NCBI RefSeq assembly: GCF_000717345.1
Contig: NZ_JNZA01000008.1
Location: 309,796 to 373,795 of the forward strand
Source: Streptomyces lydicus
GTDB taxonomy: Bacteria > Actinomycetota > Actinomycetes > Streptomycetales > Streptomycetaceae
Direction of reading: 5' to 3'
Length of the DNA stretch: 64,000 nt
Shown here: positions 27,444 through 36,362 of the stretch, piece after piece
Layout: each line of letters opens with the position of its first letter
How positions within the stretch are numbered: position 1 is the first letter of the stretch
Position numbers and translations under genes: made by a program
Notes under the pieces: generated by a model
Databases searched by the model: none
Seen by the model: only the letters and a program-made list of their open reading frames with translations
What the model was told of the DNA's origin: nothing

Positions 27444-28373
27444 TCAGAAGCCGAAGTCCTGGGTCCACCACGGGCCGCCCGGGCCGAAGTGGACGCCGAC
27501 GCCGAGGGTCTTGTACTCGCAGTTGAGGATGTTCGCGCGGTGGCCGGGGCTGTTCATCCAGGAGTCCATGACGGACTGGGCGTTGGCCTGGCCGCGGGCG
27601 ATGTTCTCGCCGCCGAGGTCGGTGATGCCCTTGGCGCGGGCGCGGTCCCACGGGGTGTGGCCGTCGGGGTCGGTGTGGCTGAAGAAGCCGCGGGCGGCCA
27701 TGTCGTCACTGAACCCCTGTGCGAGCGCGTCCAATTCCGGGTCTGCAGTGACCGGGGAGCAGCCGGCCTGCGCGCGCTCCTGATTGACCAGCGAGAGGAC
27801 CTGGGCCGCGGTGGACGATCCGGCGTCGGGGGTCTTCGACGCGGCCGCGGTGGGGTGCGGCGCGGCCGGGGAGGGGGCCGTGCGGGGCTTGGTGGAGCGG
27901 TGCGAACCGGGGGTCGCGGCGGGGGATTTGGCTGACCGCTGGGGTACGGGCGACGTCGAGGGTGTCGTGGGGGAGGAGGGGCGGCCGGTGCCGGGGAGGG
28001 CGGAACGGCCGTCGCCGCGGCTCGTCGGGGCCGTGGCCCGGTCCGAAGGCGACACCGACAGGCCGCCCATCGGGGCGGTGGCCTCCGGCAGGGCGTCGGC
28101 GCGGACCCGGTCCTGGTCGCCGCCCGTACCGCCGTCGAACTGGCCGCCGCCGGGGATCAGTCCGGTGGCGACCGCCACCGCTCCCATCGCCACCGCGGCG
28201 GAGGCGCCGAGCAGTCCGGTGCGTACGGGTGCCGCGCCACGGCCGCGCGCCGCACGGTGGGAGCGCTGCGCCGCGGGAGCCGATGCGGCCGGCAGGACTG
28301 CCGTCGGGGCGTCAACAGGCCCCGCTCCGGGGGCTGCGGGCGCGTGGGGGGCAGAGCGTCGATGGCGGCCCAT
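27444..28373 (-). CDS. secreted or membrane-anchored CAP (SCP/PR-1) domain protein
   Basis: A 309-residue protein. Residues 1-55 are basic and disordered, then LLGASAAVAMGAVAVATGLI is a membrane segment or uncleaved signal. A long Ser/Thr/Pro linker follows, and the C-terminal CAP domain covers about 190-309: LVNQERAQAGCSP, FFSHTDPDGHTPWDRA, GENIARG, SWMNSPGHRANIL. The His, Glu and His of the CAP cavity are present. Such proteins are common on Streptomyces surfaces; their activity is unclear. ATG at 28373 follows GGAAGGAAGACAGCGG, a better start than ones 30 bp earlier. Confidence 0.85.
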   Translation of the reverse strand: MGRHRRSAPHAPAAPGAGPVDAPTAVLPAASAPAAQRSHRAARGRGAAPVRTGLLGASAAVAMGAVAVATGLIPGGGQFDGGTGGDQDRVRADALPEATAPMGGLSVSPSDRATAPTSRGDGRSALPGTGRPSSPTTPSTSPVPQRSAKSPAATPGSHRSTKPRTAPSPAAPHPTAAASKTPDAGSSTAAQVLSLVNQERAQAGCSPVTADPELDALAQGFSDDMAARGFFSHTDPDGHTPWDRARAKGITDLGGENIARGQANAQSVMDSWMNSPGHRANILNCEYKTLGVGVHFGPGGPWWTQDFGF

Positions 28374-28505
28374 CCGCTGTCTTCCTTCCGTCCTCAGCGT
28401 CAAGATGATTCACCCGAAAGAGTGAGTCTCGCTGACGGGGGACTGTACGCCATGGCGCAAGGGGGCGAAGTGCTCGTTGAGCAATTGGCCGGTTAACGTG
28501 CACAC

Positions 28506-28787
28506 ATGAAGGAAGATGTCCGTGTGACCGCGTGGGTGCGTGGTCAGGTCCAGGGTGTGGGCTTCCGCTGGTTCACCCGCGCCAACGCGCTTCGCATCGG
28601 CGAACTCGCAGGGTTTGCAGTCAACCTCGGTGACGGCCGGGTCCAAGTGGTCGCCGAGGGACCGAAGGATCACTGCGACCAGTTGCTGGAGTGGCTGCGG
28701 ACCGGAGACACGCCCGGGCGCGTGGACGGAGTCACTGAGATATGGGACACGCCCCGGGGTGGCTACGACGGCTTCGAGATCCGCTGA
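28506..28787 (+). CDS. acyP: acylphosphatase
   Basis: A 93-residue acylphosphatase that hydrolyses carboxyl-phosphate bonds. The phosphate loop and catalytic Arg lie in [15 protein letters not shown], and the catalytic Asn in [21 protein letters not shown] at 28494-28499 ends 6 nt before ATG with no Shine-Dalgarno, suggesting a leaderless mRNA. It sits upstream of smc, as in other streptomycetes. Confidence 0.95.
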   Translation: MKEDVRVTAWVRGQVQGVGFRWFTRANALRIGELAGFAVNLGDGRVQVVAEGPKDHCDQLLEWLRTGDTPGRVDGVTEIWDTPRGGYDGFEIR

Positions 28788-29168
28788 TCCGGCCTGCCGG
28801 AACCGTCCGTACGGGCGTTGACAGCGATCTTTCCGGTGTGCCTTTGTCAGCTGCTTACAGGAGATAAGCCCTGGTGGTTGCCAACTCGGCCGTCCCGTGC
28901 AAGGCTGCCGCTGTACGGATGATCTCCACGCCCCGCGGGACCTTTCTGGGGAGTAGGCGCAGCGCCCTCGCGGCCGCGCACTCTCAGGTGCCCGAGGATA
29001 CGGGGTGTGATCGTGTTGACCGTCAAACCGTTTGGTGAGACTCTGGAATCCCCGCGCACCTTAGCTGTTTGGCATTGAGTACACCAGAGAATGACAAGCA
29101 CCGCGGGTGCGAATCCCTCACGACCCACACCGCTTCGGTCGGTCACTCATTGTGGAGGACCATCCATC
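28788..29168. other. 381-bp intergenic region without a gene
   Basis: I find no gene. The region holds a perfect TTGACA at 28818-28823 with no matching -10, and a TTGACCGTCAA palindrome at 29016-29026. GGAAT at 29045-29049 with GTT 17 nt later is close to a SigR-type promoter but one base short of the usual spacing. The end (29140-29168) supplies a weak ribosome site for the next small gene. Confidence 0.5.
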
Positions 29169-29372
29169 ATGGCAAAGGCGCTTCTCGGTTACGTCGGCGG
29201 CTCCGACCCCCGAGTCCTCTCCGAGATGCGACGGCTTCAGCAGCGCGTCCAAGACCTTGAATCCGAACTCATTCGGATGCAGGCCGAAAACGACATGCTG
29301 TCGGCTGCCGCACGTCGCGACGAGTCGGTGCTCGACATCGACGTACCCCAGGCGGAGCCCGCGCTCACCTGA
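29169..29372 (+). CDS. small conserved coiled-coil protein
   Basis: A 67-residue protein starting MAKALLGYVGGSDPRVLSEM, with a leucine-zipper-like helix at residues 20-48 (LQQRVQDLESELIRMQAEND) and an acidic tail. It is a short actinobacterial conserved hypothetical next to smc. The pattern suggests a dimeric scaffold or partner protein, but I cannot name a function. A UUCG-loop hairpin follows. Confidence 0.75.
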   Translation: MAKALLGYVGGSDPRVLSEMRRLQQRVQDLESELIRMQAENDMLSAAARRDESVLDIDVPQAEPALT

Positions 29373-29676
29373 CCCTCACCCCCCGGGGCCGGTAGGGCTG
29401 CTCGCCAGCCGCTTGAGGCACCGCTTTCAAGATCTGCAAGGGACGCTTCGGCGTCCCTTCGTCGTTTCCGAGTTCTGCGTCTGCCGGCTTTTCTTTCCCC
29501 GACCGAACGGCCACCCGTGCGGTGCCGGCCCTCCCTTACCGCATGATGTGCCCTGCGCTTTCCTCGGTGAAACCGAAAATGAACGGCGCGGTATACCCGG
29601 GGGCCGTACGGGGCGGGTCGCCGTGCCCGGAATGTTGGGGTCGCTCGCCGAGGGGCGGCCGGTAGAGTCCAAAGGC
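29373..29676. other. 304-bp region between small coiled-coil gene and smc
   Basis: No gene apart from the terminator at 29438-29459. The rest probably holds the smc promoter. I cannot point to a convincing -35/-10 pair. Confidence 0.5.
29438..29459 (+). terminator. UUCG-loop terminator upstream of smc
   Basis: AAGGGACGC and GCGTCCCTT pair perfectly around TTCG, followed by CGTCGTTTCC. Confidence 0.78.
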
Positions 29677-32600
29677 GTGCATCTCAAGAGTCTGACCCTG
29701 CGAGGCTTCAAGTCCTTCGCCTCCGCCACGACGCTGCGGTTCGAACCGGGCATCACCTGCGTCGTGGGTCCCAACGGATCCGGCAAGTCCAACGTCGTGG
29801 ACGCGTTGTCCTGGGTCATGGGCGAGCAGGGTGCCAAGTCGCTGCGCGGCGGGAAGATGGAGGACGTCATCTTCGCCGGGACGACCGGGCGGCCGCCGCT
29901 CGGCCGGGCCGAGGTCTCGCTCACCATCGACAACTCCGACGGCGCGCTGCCGATCGAGTACGCCGAAGTCACCATTACCCGGATCATGTTCCGGAACGGC
30001 GGCAGCGAATACCAGATCAACGGTGACACCTGCCGGCTGCTCGATATCCAGGAATTGCTCTCCGATTCCGGTATCGGCCGGGAGATGCACGTCATCGTCG
30101 GGCAGGGCCAGCTCGACTCCGTACTGCACGCCGACCCCATGGGCCGCCGGGCCTTCATCGAGGAGGCGGCCGGCGTTCTCAAGCACCGCAGGCGCAAGGA
30201 GAAGGCGCTGCGGAAGCTGGAGGCGATGAAGGCGAATCTCGCGCGGGTCCAGGACCTGACCGACGAGCTGCGGCGCCAGCTGAAGCCGCTGGGCCGGCAG
30301 GCCGCGGTGGCCCGGCGCGCCGCGGTGATCCAGGCGGACCTGCGCGATGCCCGGCTGCGGCTGCTCGCCGACGATCTCGTCACGCTGCGCGAGGCGCTGC
30401 GGGCGGAGATCGCGGACGAGGCGGCGCTCAAGGAGCGCAAGCAGGCTGCCGAGGAGCGGCTGCGCACCGCCCAGCAGCGGGAGGCGGCGCTGGAGGAGGA
30501 GGTCCGTACCCTCACGCCGCGGGTGCAGCGCGCCCAGCAGACCTGGTACGAGCTGTCGCAGCTCGCGGAGCGGGTGCGCGGCACGATCTCGCTGGCCGAG
30601 GCGCGGGTCAAGAGCGCCACGGCGGCCCCGCCCGAGGAGCGGCAGGGGCGCGACCCCGAGGACATGGAGCGGGAGGCGGCCCGGATCCGCGAGCAGGAGG
30701 CGGAGTTGACCGCCGCCCTGGAGGCGGCCAGCCGGGCGCTGGAGGACACCGTCGAACACCGGGCCGAACTGGAGCGGCAGTTGGCCGCCGAGGAGCGCCG
30801 GCTGCGGGACGTCGCCCGGGCCATCGCCGACCGGCGCGAGGGCCTGGCCCGGCTGAGCGGGCAGGTCACCGCCGCCCGCGGGCGGGCGGCCTCCGCGCAG
30901 GCGGAGATCGGCCGGCTCGTCGAGGCACGGGACGACGCCCGGCAGCGGGCGGCCGTCGCCCAAGAGGAGTACGAGCAGCTCAAGGCCGAGGTCGACGGAC
31001 TGGACGCGGACGACGAGGAGAGCGCGGCGGCCCACCGGGCGGCCCGCGACGGGCTCGCGGAGGCGGAGGCCGCGCTGACCGCCGCCCGGGAGGCGCTGAC
31101 CACGGCCGAGCGCAAGCGCGCCGCGACCGCCGCCCGGCACGACGCGCTGGCACTCGGGCTGCGCCGCAAGGACGGTACGGGCGCCCTGCTGGCCGCGGCC
31201 GAGCGGCTCAGCGGCGTGCTCGGGCCGGCCGCCGAGCTGCTGACCGTCACCCCCGGCTTCGAGATTCCGGTCGCGGCCGCTCTCGGTGCGGCCGCGGACG
31301 CCGTCGCGGTCACCGACCCGGCCACCGCCGCCGAGGCCATCCGGCTGCTGCGCAAGCAGGACGCGGGGCGGGCGGCGATGGTGCTGGGGAGCGCTGGGAG
31401 CGCGACCGGGGCATCTGCTGTGACTACAGGGGCTGATGGTTTCAACGGCACCAGTGGTGTTGATGGTGTCTGTGGGGCGGGTGCCGGCGGCGGTGTGGCG
31501 GATGCCGGGGGGCCGGGTGGCGGGCCGCGGGTCCCCGGGCCGCGTTCCGCACCGGTGCCGGCCGGTGAACTGGTCCGGGGGCCGGCGGAGTTGACGCCGG
31601 CGGTGGCCCGGCTGCTGCGGGACGTCGTGGTGGTCGGGACGCTGGAGGACGCCGAGGACCTGGTGGCCGCCCGTCCGGAGCTGCTGGCCGTGACCGGTGA
31701 GGGGGACCTGCTCGGGGCGCACTTCGCGCAGGGCGGCTCCGCCGGCGCGCCGAGCCTGCTGGAGGTGCAGGCGTCGGTCGACGAGGCGGCGGCCGAACTG
31801 GAGGAGCTGGCGGCGCGCTGCGAGGAGCTGGCCGAGGCGCAGCGGGCCGCGGCCGAGAAGCGTACGGAGTGTGCCGCGCTGGTCGAGGAGCTGGCCGAGC
31901 GGCGGCGGGCGGCGGACCGGGAGAAGTCGAAGGTCGCCGGGGACCTGGGGCGGCTCGGCGGGCAGGCGCGGGCGGCCGCGGGGGAGGCGGAGCGTTCCGC
32001 CGCGGCCGCCGCCCGGGCCGAGGAGGCGCTGGCGCGGGCCACCGAGGAGGCCGAGGAGCTGGCCGAGCGGCTGCTGGTGGCGGAGGAGGAGCCGGGCGTC
32101 GGGGACGAGGAGCCCGACACCTCCGTACGGGACCGGCTGGCGGCCGACGGGGCCAATGCCCGGCAGACCGAGATGGAGGCGCGGCTCCAGGCGCGTACGC
32201 ACGAGGAGCGGGTGAAGGCGCTGGCCGGCCGGGCGGATGCGCTGGACCGGGGGGCGCGCGCCGAGCGCGAGGCGCGGGCGCGGGCCGAACGGCGGCGCGC
32301 CCGGCTGCGGCACGAGGCGGAGGTGGCCGGAGCGGTCGCCTCCGGTGCCCGGCAGCTGCTGGCGCACGTCGAGGTGTCGGTCGTACGGGCCGAGGAGGAG
32401 CGGGGCGCCGCGGAACGGGCCAAGGCCGAGCGGGAGCAGGCGCTGGGGGCCGAGCGCACCGCGGCCCGGGAGCTGAAGTCCGAGCTCGACAAGTTGACCG
32501 ACTCGGTGCACCGGGGCGAGGTGCTCGGCGCGGAGAAGCGGCTGCGGATCGAGCAGCTGGAGACCAAGGCGCTGGAGGAGCTGGGGGTGGAACCGGCGGC

Positions 32601-33357
32601 GCTGATGGCCGAGTACGGCCCCGACCAGCTCGTACCGCCGTCGCCGCCCGCCGAGGGGGAGGTGCTGCCCGAGGACCCGGCCCACCCCCGTCACCAGCCG
32701 GTGACCTACGTGCGGGCCGAGCAGGAGAAGCGGCTGAGGGCCGCCGAGCGGGCGTATCAGCAGCTCGGGAAGGTGAACCCGCTTGCGCTGGAGGAGTTCG
32801 CCGCGCTGGAGGAGCGCCATCAGTTCCTGAGCGAGCAGCTTGAAGACTTGAAGAAGACCCGGGCCGATCTGATGCAGGTGGTCAAGGAGGTCGACGAGCG
32901 GGTGGAACGGGTTTTCACCGAGGCGTACCACGACACCGCCCGGGAGTTCGAGGGCGTCTTCTCGCGGCTCTTCCCGGGCGGTGAGGGGCGGCTGGTGCTG
33001 ACCGACCCGGACAACATGCTGACGACCGGGGTGGACGTGGAGGCGCGCCCGCCCGGCAAGAAGGTCAAGCGGCTCTCGCTGCTGTCGGGCGGCGAGCGGT
33101 CGCTGACCGCGGTGGCGCTGCTGGTGTCGATCTTCAAGGCGCGGCCCAGTCCGTTCTACGTGATGGACGAGGTCGAGGCGGCGCTGGACGACACCAATCT
33201 GCAGCGGCTGATCCGGATCATGGAGGAGCTCCAGGAGAGCTCCCAGCTGATCGTGATCACGCACCAGAAGCGGACGATGGAGGTCGCGGACGCGCTCTAC
33301 GGGGTATCGATGCAGGGTGACGGTGTGTCGAAGGTGATCAGCCAGCGGCTGCACTGA
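29677..33357 (+). CDS. smc: chromosome segregation ATPase SMC
   Basis: A 1226-residue condensin subunit. The N-terminal ATPase has Walker A GPNGSGKS (residues 31-38). A long coiled coil follows to about 500. The hinge (about 510-690: LLTVTPGFEIPVAAALGAAA, LLGAHFAQGGSAG) is interrupted by a Gly-rich insert at about 571-628. A second coiled coil leads to the C-terminal ATPase with LSGGERSLTAVALL (signature, about 1136) and FYVMDEVEAALDD (Walker B). It compacts and segregates chromosomes with ScpAB. GTG at 29677 begins MHLKSLTLRGFKSF, the family N terminus. It is about 40 residues longer than I recall for S. coelicolor SMC. Confidence 0.97.
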   Translation: MHLKSLTLRGFKSFASATTLRFEPGITCVVGPNGSGKSNVVDALSWVMGEQGAKSLRGGKMEDVIFAGTTGRPPLGRAEVSLTIDNSDGALPIEYAEVTITRIMFRNGGSEYQINGDTCRLLDIQELLSDSGIGREMHVIVGQGQLDSVLHADPMGRRAFIEEAAGVLKHRRRKEKALRKLEAMKANLARVQDLTDELRRQLKPLGRQAAVARRAAVIQADLRDARLRLLADDLVTLREALRAEIADEAALKERKQAAEERLRTAQQREAALEEEVRTLTPRVQRAQQTWYELSQLAERVRGTISLAEARVKSATAAPPEERQGRDPEDMEREAARIREQEAELTAALEAASRALEDTVEHRAELERQLAAEERRLRDVARAIADRREGLARLSGQVTAARGRAASAQAEIGRLVEARDDARQRAAVAQEEYEQLKAEVDGLDADDEESAAAHRAARDGLAEAEAALTAAREALTTAERKRAATAARHDALALGLRRKDGTGALLAAAERLSGVLGPAAELLTVTPGFEIPVAAALGAAADAVAVTDPATAAEAIRLLRKQDAGRAAMVLGSAGSATGASAVTTGADGFNGTSGVDGVCGAGAGGGVADAGGPGGGPRVPGPRSAPVPAGELVRGPAELTPAVARLLRDVVVVGTLEDAEDLVAARPELLAVTGEGDLLGAHFAQGGSAGAPSLLEVQASVDEAAAELEELAARCEELAEAQRAAAEKRTECAALVEELAERRRAADREKSKVAGDLGRLGGQARAAAGEAERSAAAAARAEEALARATEEAEELAERLLVAEEEPGVGDEEPDTSVRDRLAADGANARQTEMEARLQARTHEERVKALAGRADALDRGARAEREARARAERRRARLRHEAEVAGAVASGARQLLAHVEVSVVRAEEERGAAERAKAEREQALGAERTAARELKSELDKLTDSVHRGEVLGAEKRLRIEQLETKALEELGVEPAALMAEYGPDQLVPPSPPAEGEVLPEDPAHPRHQPVTYVRAEQEKRLRAAERAYQQLGKVNPLALEEFAALEERHQFLSEQLEDLKKTRADLMQVVKEVDERVERVFTEAYHDTAREFEGVFSRLFPGGEGRLVLTDPDNMLTTGVDVEARPPGKKVKRLSLLSGGERSLTAVALLVSIFKARPSPFYVMDEVEAALDDTNLQRLIRIMEELQESSQLIVITHQKRTMEVADALYGVSMQGDGVSKVISQRLH

Positions 33358-33450
33358 TCCCGCCGGGCCGGAGCCGGGCGGGACCGCTCCTCGCACCGTC
33401 GCCGACTGCGTCGGGTGTCCGACGAATCATCAGTTCACTATCGCTTCACA

Positions 33451-33556
33451 ACTTGAACAAAGGGTCGCCTCGCCGCTCGGGAAACAAATCCATCACGCGG
33501 TATTGACTTCGAAACTTGAAGGCATAGTCTCTGCAACGTCGCTTTTACCTTCAAGT
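33451..33556. promoter_or_regulatory. ACTTGAA repeat cluster upstream of glcP
   Basis: ACTTGAA occurs at 33451-33457 and 33514-33520, and inverted as TTCAAGT at 33550-33556. The last two extend to a perfect 9-bp inverted repeat (ACTTGAAGG at 33514-33522, CCTTCAAGT at 33548-33556) with a 25-bp gap. The pair brackets the presumed -10 and transcription start, a repressor-like layout. Confidence 0.5.
33503..33530 (+). promoter_or_regulatory. candidate glcP promoter
   Basis: TTGACT (33503-33508), a 16-bp spacer and TAGTCT (33525-33530) match the Streptomyces vegetative consensus. The start point would be about 100 nt before the glcP TTG codon. Confidence 0.6.
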
Positions 33557-33637
33557 GGTGGGTGCCCCCAACCTGTGAACCACTAGAAGGGCCAGTCCCC
33601 TACGCCCGGCAGCGCAGCCGGGCCACTGGAGTTCACG

Positions 33638-35053
33638 TTGACCAGCACCGCGCAGCCGACGGTCCCGGAAGGCCGCAAGGCCCATCCCGACCACCTCGGC
33701 CATGTCATCTTCATTACCGCGGCTGCCGCGATGGGCGGCTTTCTCTTCGGCTATGACAGCTCCGTCATCAACGGCGCCGTCGAGGCGATCCGGAGCCGTT
33801 ACGACGTCGGTTCCGCCCTCCTCGCGCAGGTGATCGCCATCGCGCTGATCGGCTGTGCCATCGGCGCCGCGACCGCCGGCCGGATCGCAGACCGCATAGG
33901 CCGCATCCGCGTGATGCAGATCGCCTCGGTGCTGTTCACCATCAGTGCCGTCGGCTCGGCCCTGCCGTTCGCCCTGTGGGACCTGGCGTTCTGGCGGATC
34001 GTCGGCGGTTTCGCGATCGGCATGGCCTCGGTCATCGGCCCGGCCTACATCGCCGAGGTGTCGCCGTCCGCCTACCGCGGCCGGCTCGGCTCCTTCCAGC
34101 AGGCCGCGATCGTCGTCGGCATCGCCATCTCCCAGCTCGTCAACTGGGGCATCCTCAACCTGGCCGACGGCCAGCAGCGCGGCAAGATCGGTGGCCTCGA
34201 GGCTTGGCAGTGGATGCTCGGCGTGATGGTCGTCCCGGCCGTGCTCTACGGTCTGCTCTCGTTCGCGATCCCCGAGTCGCCGCGCTTCCTGATCTCCATC
34301 GAGAAGGTTGACCGCGCCAAGGAGGTGCTCTCCGAGGTCGAGGGCCACTCGGTGAACCTGGACAAGCGGGTCGCCGAGATCCAGGACGCGATGCGCCGCG
34401 AGCACAAGCCGAGGTTCAAGGACCTGCTCGGCAAGGTGGGCTTCCTGCCGATCGTCTGGGTCGGCATCGGACTCTCGGTCTTCCAGCAGCTGGTCGGCAT
34501 CAACGTCGCGTTCTACTACTCCTCGGCGCTGTGGCAGTCCGTCGGCATCGACCCCAGCAGCTCGTTCTTCTACAGCTTCACCACGTCGATCATCAACATC
34601 ATCGGTACCGTCATCGCGATGATCTTCGTCGACAAGATCGGCCGCCGCCCGCTGGCGCTGATCGGTTCGGCCGGTATGGCCCTCGCCCTGGCGCTGGAAG
34701 CCTGGGCCTTCTCCGCCAAGACCGCGGCCGGCACGCTGCCGGCGACCGAAGGCACCGTGGCCCTGATCGCCGCCCACGTCTTCGTGCTCTTCTTCGCCCT
34801 CTCCTGGGGCGTCGTGGTCTGGGTCTTCCTCGGCGAGATGTTCCCGAACCGGATCCGCGCCGCCGCGCTGGGCGTCGCCGCCTCCGCGCAGTGGATCGCC
34901 AACTGGGCCATTACGGCCAGCTTCCCGAGCCTGTCCGACTGGAACCTCTCGGGTACGTACGTGATCTACACATTCTTCGCCCTGCTCTCGATCCCCTTCG
35001 TGCTCAAGTTCGTGAAGGAGACGAAGGGCAAGGCGTTGGAGGAGATGGGCTAA
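33638..35053 (+). CDS. glcP: MFS glucose permease
   Basis: A 471-residue sugar porter with 12 predicted membrane helices. Sugar-porter signatures are FGYDSSVINGA in TM1, RIADRIGRIRV after TM2, PESPRFL after TM6 and QQLVGINVAFYYSS in TM7. Sequence and position between smc and ftsY match GlcP of S. coelicolor, the proton-driven main glucose transporter needed for glucose uptake and indirectly for carbon control. The start is TTG at 33638 with GGAG 7 nt upstream. A promoter and inverted repeats lie in the 280-bp upstream gap, and a strong T-run terminator follows. Confidence 0.92.
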   Translation: MTSTAQPTVPEGRKAHPDHLGHVIFITAAAAMGGFLFGYDSSVINGAVEAIRSRYDVGSALLAQVIAIALIGCAIGAATAGRIADRIGRIRVMQIASVLFTISAVGSALPFALWDLAFWRIVGGFAIGMASVIGPAYIAEVSPSAYRGRLGSFQQAAIVVGIAISQLVNWGILNLADGQQRGKIGGLEAWQWMLGVMVVPAVLYGLLSFAIPESPRFLISIEKVDRAKEVLSEVEGHSVNLDKRVAEIQDAMRREHKPRFKDLLGKVGFLPIVWVGIGLSVFQQLVGINVAFYYSSALWQSVGIDPSSSFFYSFTTSIINIIGTVIAMIFVDKIGRRPLALIGSAGMALALALEAWAFSAKTAAGTLPATEGTVALIAAHVFVLFFALSWGVVVWVFLGEMFPNRIRAAALGVAASAQWIANWAITASFPSLSDWNLSGTYVIYTFFALLSIPFVLKFVKETKGKALEEMG

Positions 35054-35086
35054 CCCCCCCCGCCAGTCCTTCTCCTCAGTACTGGG

Positions 35087-35130
35087 TACTGCCCCGGCTC
35101 GACCAGAGAGCCGGGGCAGTAGCTTTTTTC
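35087..35130 (+). terminator. glcP intrinsic terminator
   Basis: Perfect 14-bp arms TACTGCCCCGGCTC / GAGCCGGGGCAGTA enclose a 7-nt loop and are followed by GCTTTTTTC, a classical terminator with a T-run. Confidence 0.92.
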
Positions 35131-35189
35131 CGCGCCGTTCCGCCTCACGCCGGCACGCCGGCAGGAAAGTACCTCGGGACGTCATTTCT

Positions 35190-35345
35190 GCCGGGCCCGA
35201 GGAGGTGTGCGTGGTCTCCGGCACCTTCAACGACGGCGACCACGACCATCCCGCCGGGACCTTCCTCCACGCCCCGGCCGGGTCCTGGCACGTACCGCAG
35301 TCGGCCACCGGCTGCCGCCTCTTCGTCTTCTCTCCCGAAGGCTGA
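35190..35345 (+). pseudogene. C-terminal remnant of a ChrR-like cupin
   Basis: The frame reads AGPEEVCVVSGTFNDGD, HDHPAGTFLHAPAGSWHVPQ, SATGCRLFVFSPEG, closely resembling the C-terminal half of ChrR-type cupins (GPEExxVLxGxFxDxxGxYxAGTWxRxPxGSxHxPxSxxGCxLFV). The N-terminal strand and first metal-binding histidines are absent upstream in any frame. A 44-residue ORF from GTG 35211, with GAGGAGG 5 nt upstream, could still be translated. Seen: motif match and truncation. Inferred: decay after an insertion or deletion beside glcP. Confidence 0.55.
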
Positions 35346-35352
35346 AGCCGCG

Positions 35353-36357
35353 TCACCCCTGGAGCCGGGGCAGCACCCGCTCGGCGAACAGGTGCAGGGA
35401 GCGCCAGCCCTCGTCGACCGGCATCCCGCCGCACAGCGGATGCAGGATCAACGAGCCCTGCGCGCCGGCCTCCCGGGCCAGGCGCAGACACTCGTCGGGA
35501 GTGACGACGCGGTAGACGCCCTCCTCGCGCAGGGCCTCGGTGTCCTGGGCGGACGAACGCACCGCGGAGCGGATGCCGGTGGACTGCCAGGAGGCGTAGG
35601 TCCGCGCCTCGTACAGCAGATGGCCGCCGTACTCGGCCCAGGTCCGGTCCGGGTCCTCGGCGACATGCAGCAGACAGGTCCGCTCGGGCGGCTGCATCAC
35701 CCAGCCCTCGGTGCCGAAGGCGGCGCGCTGCTCGTGGTAGTACGCCTCCAGGCCGGGGAGGCGCGCGCTGGGGAAGAACGGGAGCCCCAGCCGGGCGGCG
35801 CGCCGGGCGGCGGCGCGTGAGCTGCCGCCGATCAGCAGCAGCGGGTGCGGCCGGGTGTACGGGCGCGGGGTGACCTGGACCGTACGCCCCCGGTAGCGGA
35901 ACGGCTCGCCGGTCCAGGCGGACAGCAGGGTTCCGAGCACCTCGTCCTGGAGGGCGCCGCGGCCCTGCCAGTCCCTGCCGTGTGCCGCGTACTCCTCGGG
36001 CCGGTAGCCGATGCCGGCGACGGTGACCAGCCGGCCGCCGCTGAGCAGGTCCAGCGAGGCGAGGTCCTCGGCCAGCCGCAGCGGGTCGTGCAGCGGGGTG
36101 ATCAGGGCGGAGACGGTGACGCCGATGCGGCGGGTGGCGCCGAAGACGGCGCCCGCGAAGGTGAGCGGCGAGGGCATCCAGCCGTTGGTGGTGGCGTGGT
36201 GCTCCTCGGTCTGGATCATGGTCAGACCGCGGTCGTCGGCGAACGCCGCCATCTCGACGGCGGCCCGGTAGCGCGCGGAGAGCGCGTCGGGGGTGGGCGC
36301 CGGGTCGACGAGGTTGAAGCGCACGACCGTGACGGGCAGGGCGGGCAGCGCGGACAT
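35353..36357 (-). CDS. luciferase-like (LLM) flavin- or F420-dependent oxidoreductase
   Basis: A 334-residue TIM-barrel protein of the bacterial luciferase/F420-dependent superfamily: MIQTEEHHATTNGWMPSPL, RIGVTVSALITPLHDPLRLAEDLASLD, GRLVTVAGIGYRPEEYAAHG and PHPLLLIGGSS. It probably uses FMNH2 or F420H2; the substrate is unknown. ATG at 36357 (MSALPALP) is chosen because AAGGGGA lies 9 nt upstream. That site is inside one arm of a perfect 15-bp hairpin, suggesting translational or regulatory control. The gene is downstream of the NCS1 permease on the same strand, so a joint catabolic role is possible. Confidence 0.85.
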   Translation of the reverse strand: MSALPALPVTVVRFNLVDPAPTPDALSARYRAAVEMAAFADDRGLTMIQTEEHHATTNGWMPSPLTFAGAVFGATRRIGVTVSALITPLHDPLRLAEDLASLDLLSGGRLVTVAGIGYRPEEYAAHGRDWQGRGALQDEVLGTLLSAWTGEPFRYRGRTVQVTPRPYTRPHPLLLIGGSSRAAARRAARLGLPFFPSARLPGLEAYYHEQRAAFGTEGWVMQPPERTCLLHVAEDPDRTWAEYGGHLLYEARTYASWQSTGIRSAVRSSAQDTEALREEGVYRVVTPDECLRLAREAGAQGSLILHPLCGGMPVDEGWRSLHLFAERVLPRLQG

Positions 36358-36362
36358 GGCAG

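Noticed and set aside
28818..28850. Perfect TTGACA, possible promoter
   Set aside because: No TANNNT hexamer lies 16-19 bp downstream, so I do not call a promoter.
29045..29070. GGAAT...GTT resembling a SigR promoter
   Set aside because: The spacer is 17 bp instead of the usual 18 and the first G of GGGAAT is missing; too weak alone.
29427..33396. Two open frames of more than 1000 codons opposite smc
   Set aside because: They are antisense shadows of smc, rich in Ser/Arg/Ala or Gly/Leu, without domains.
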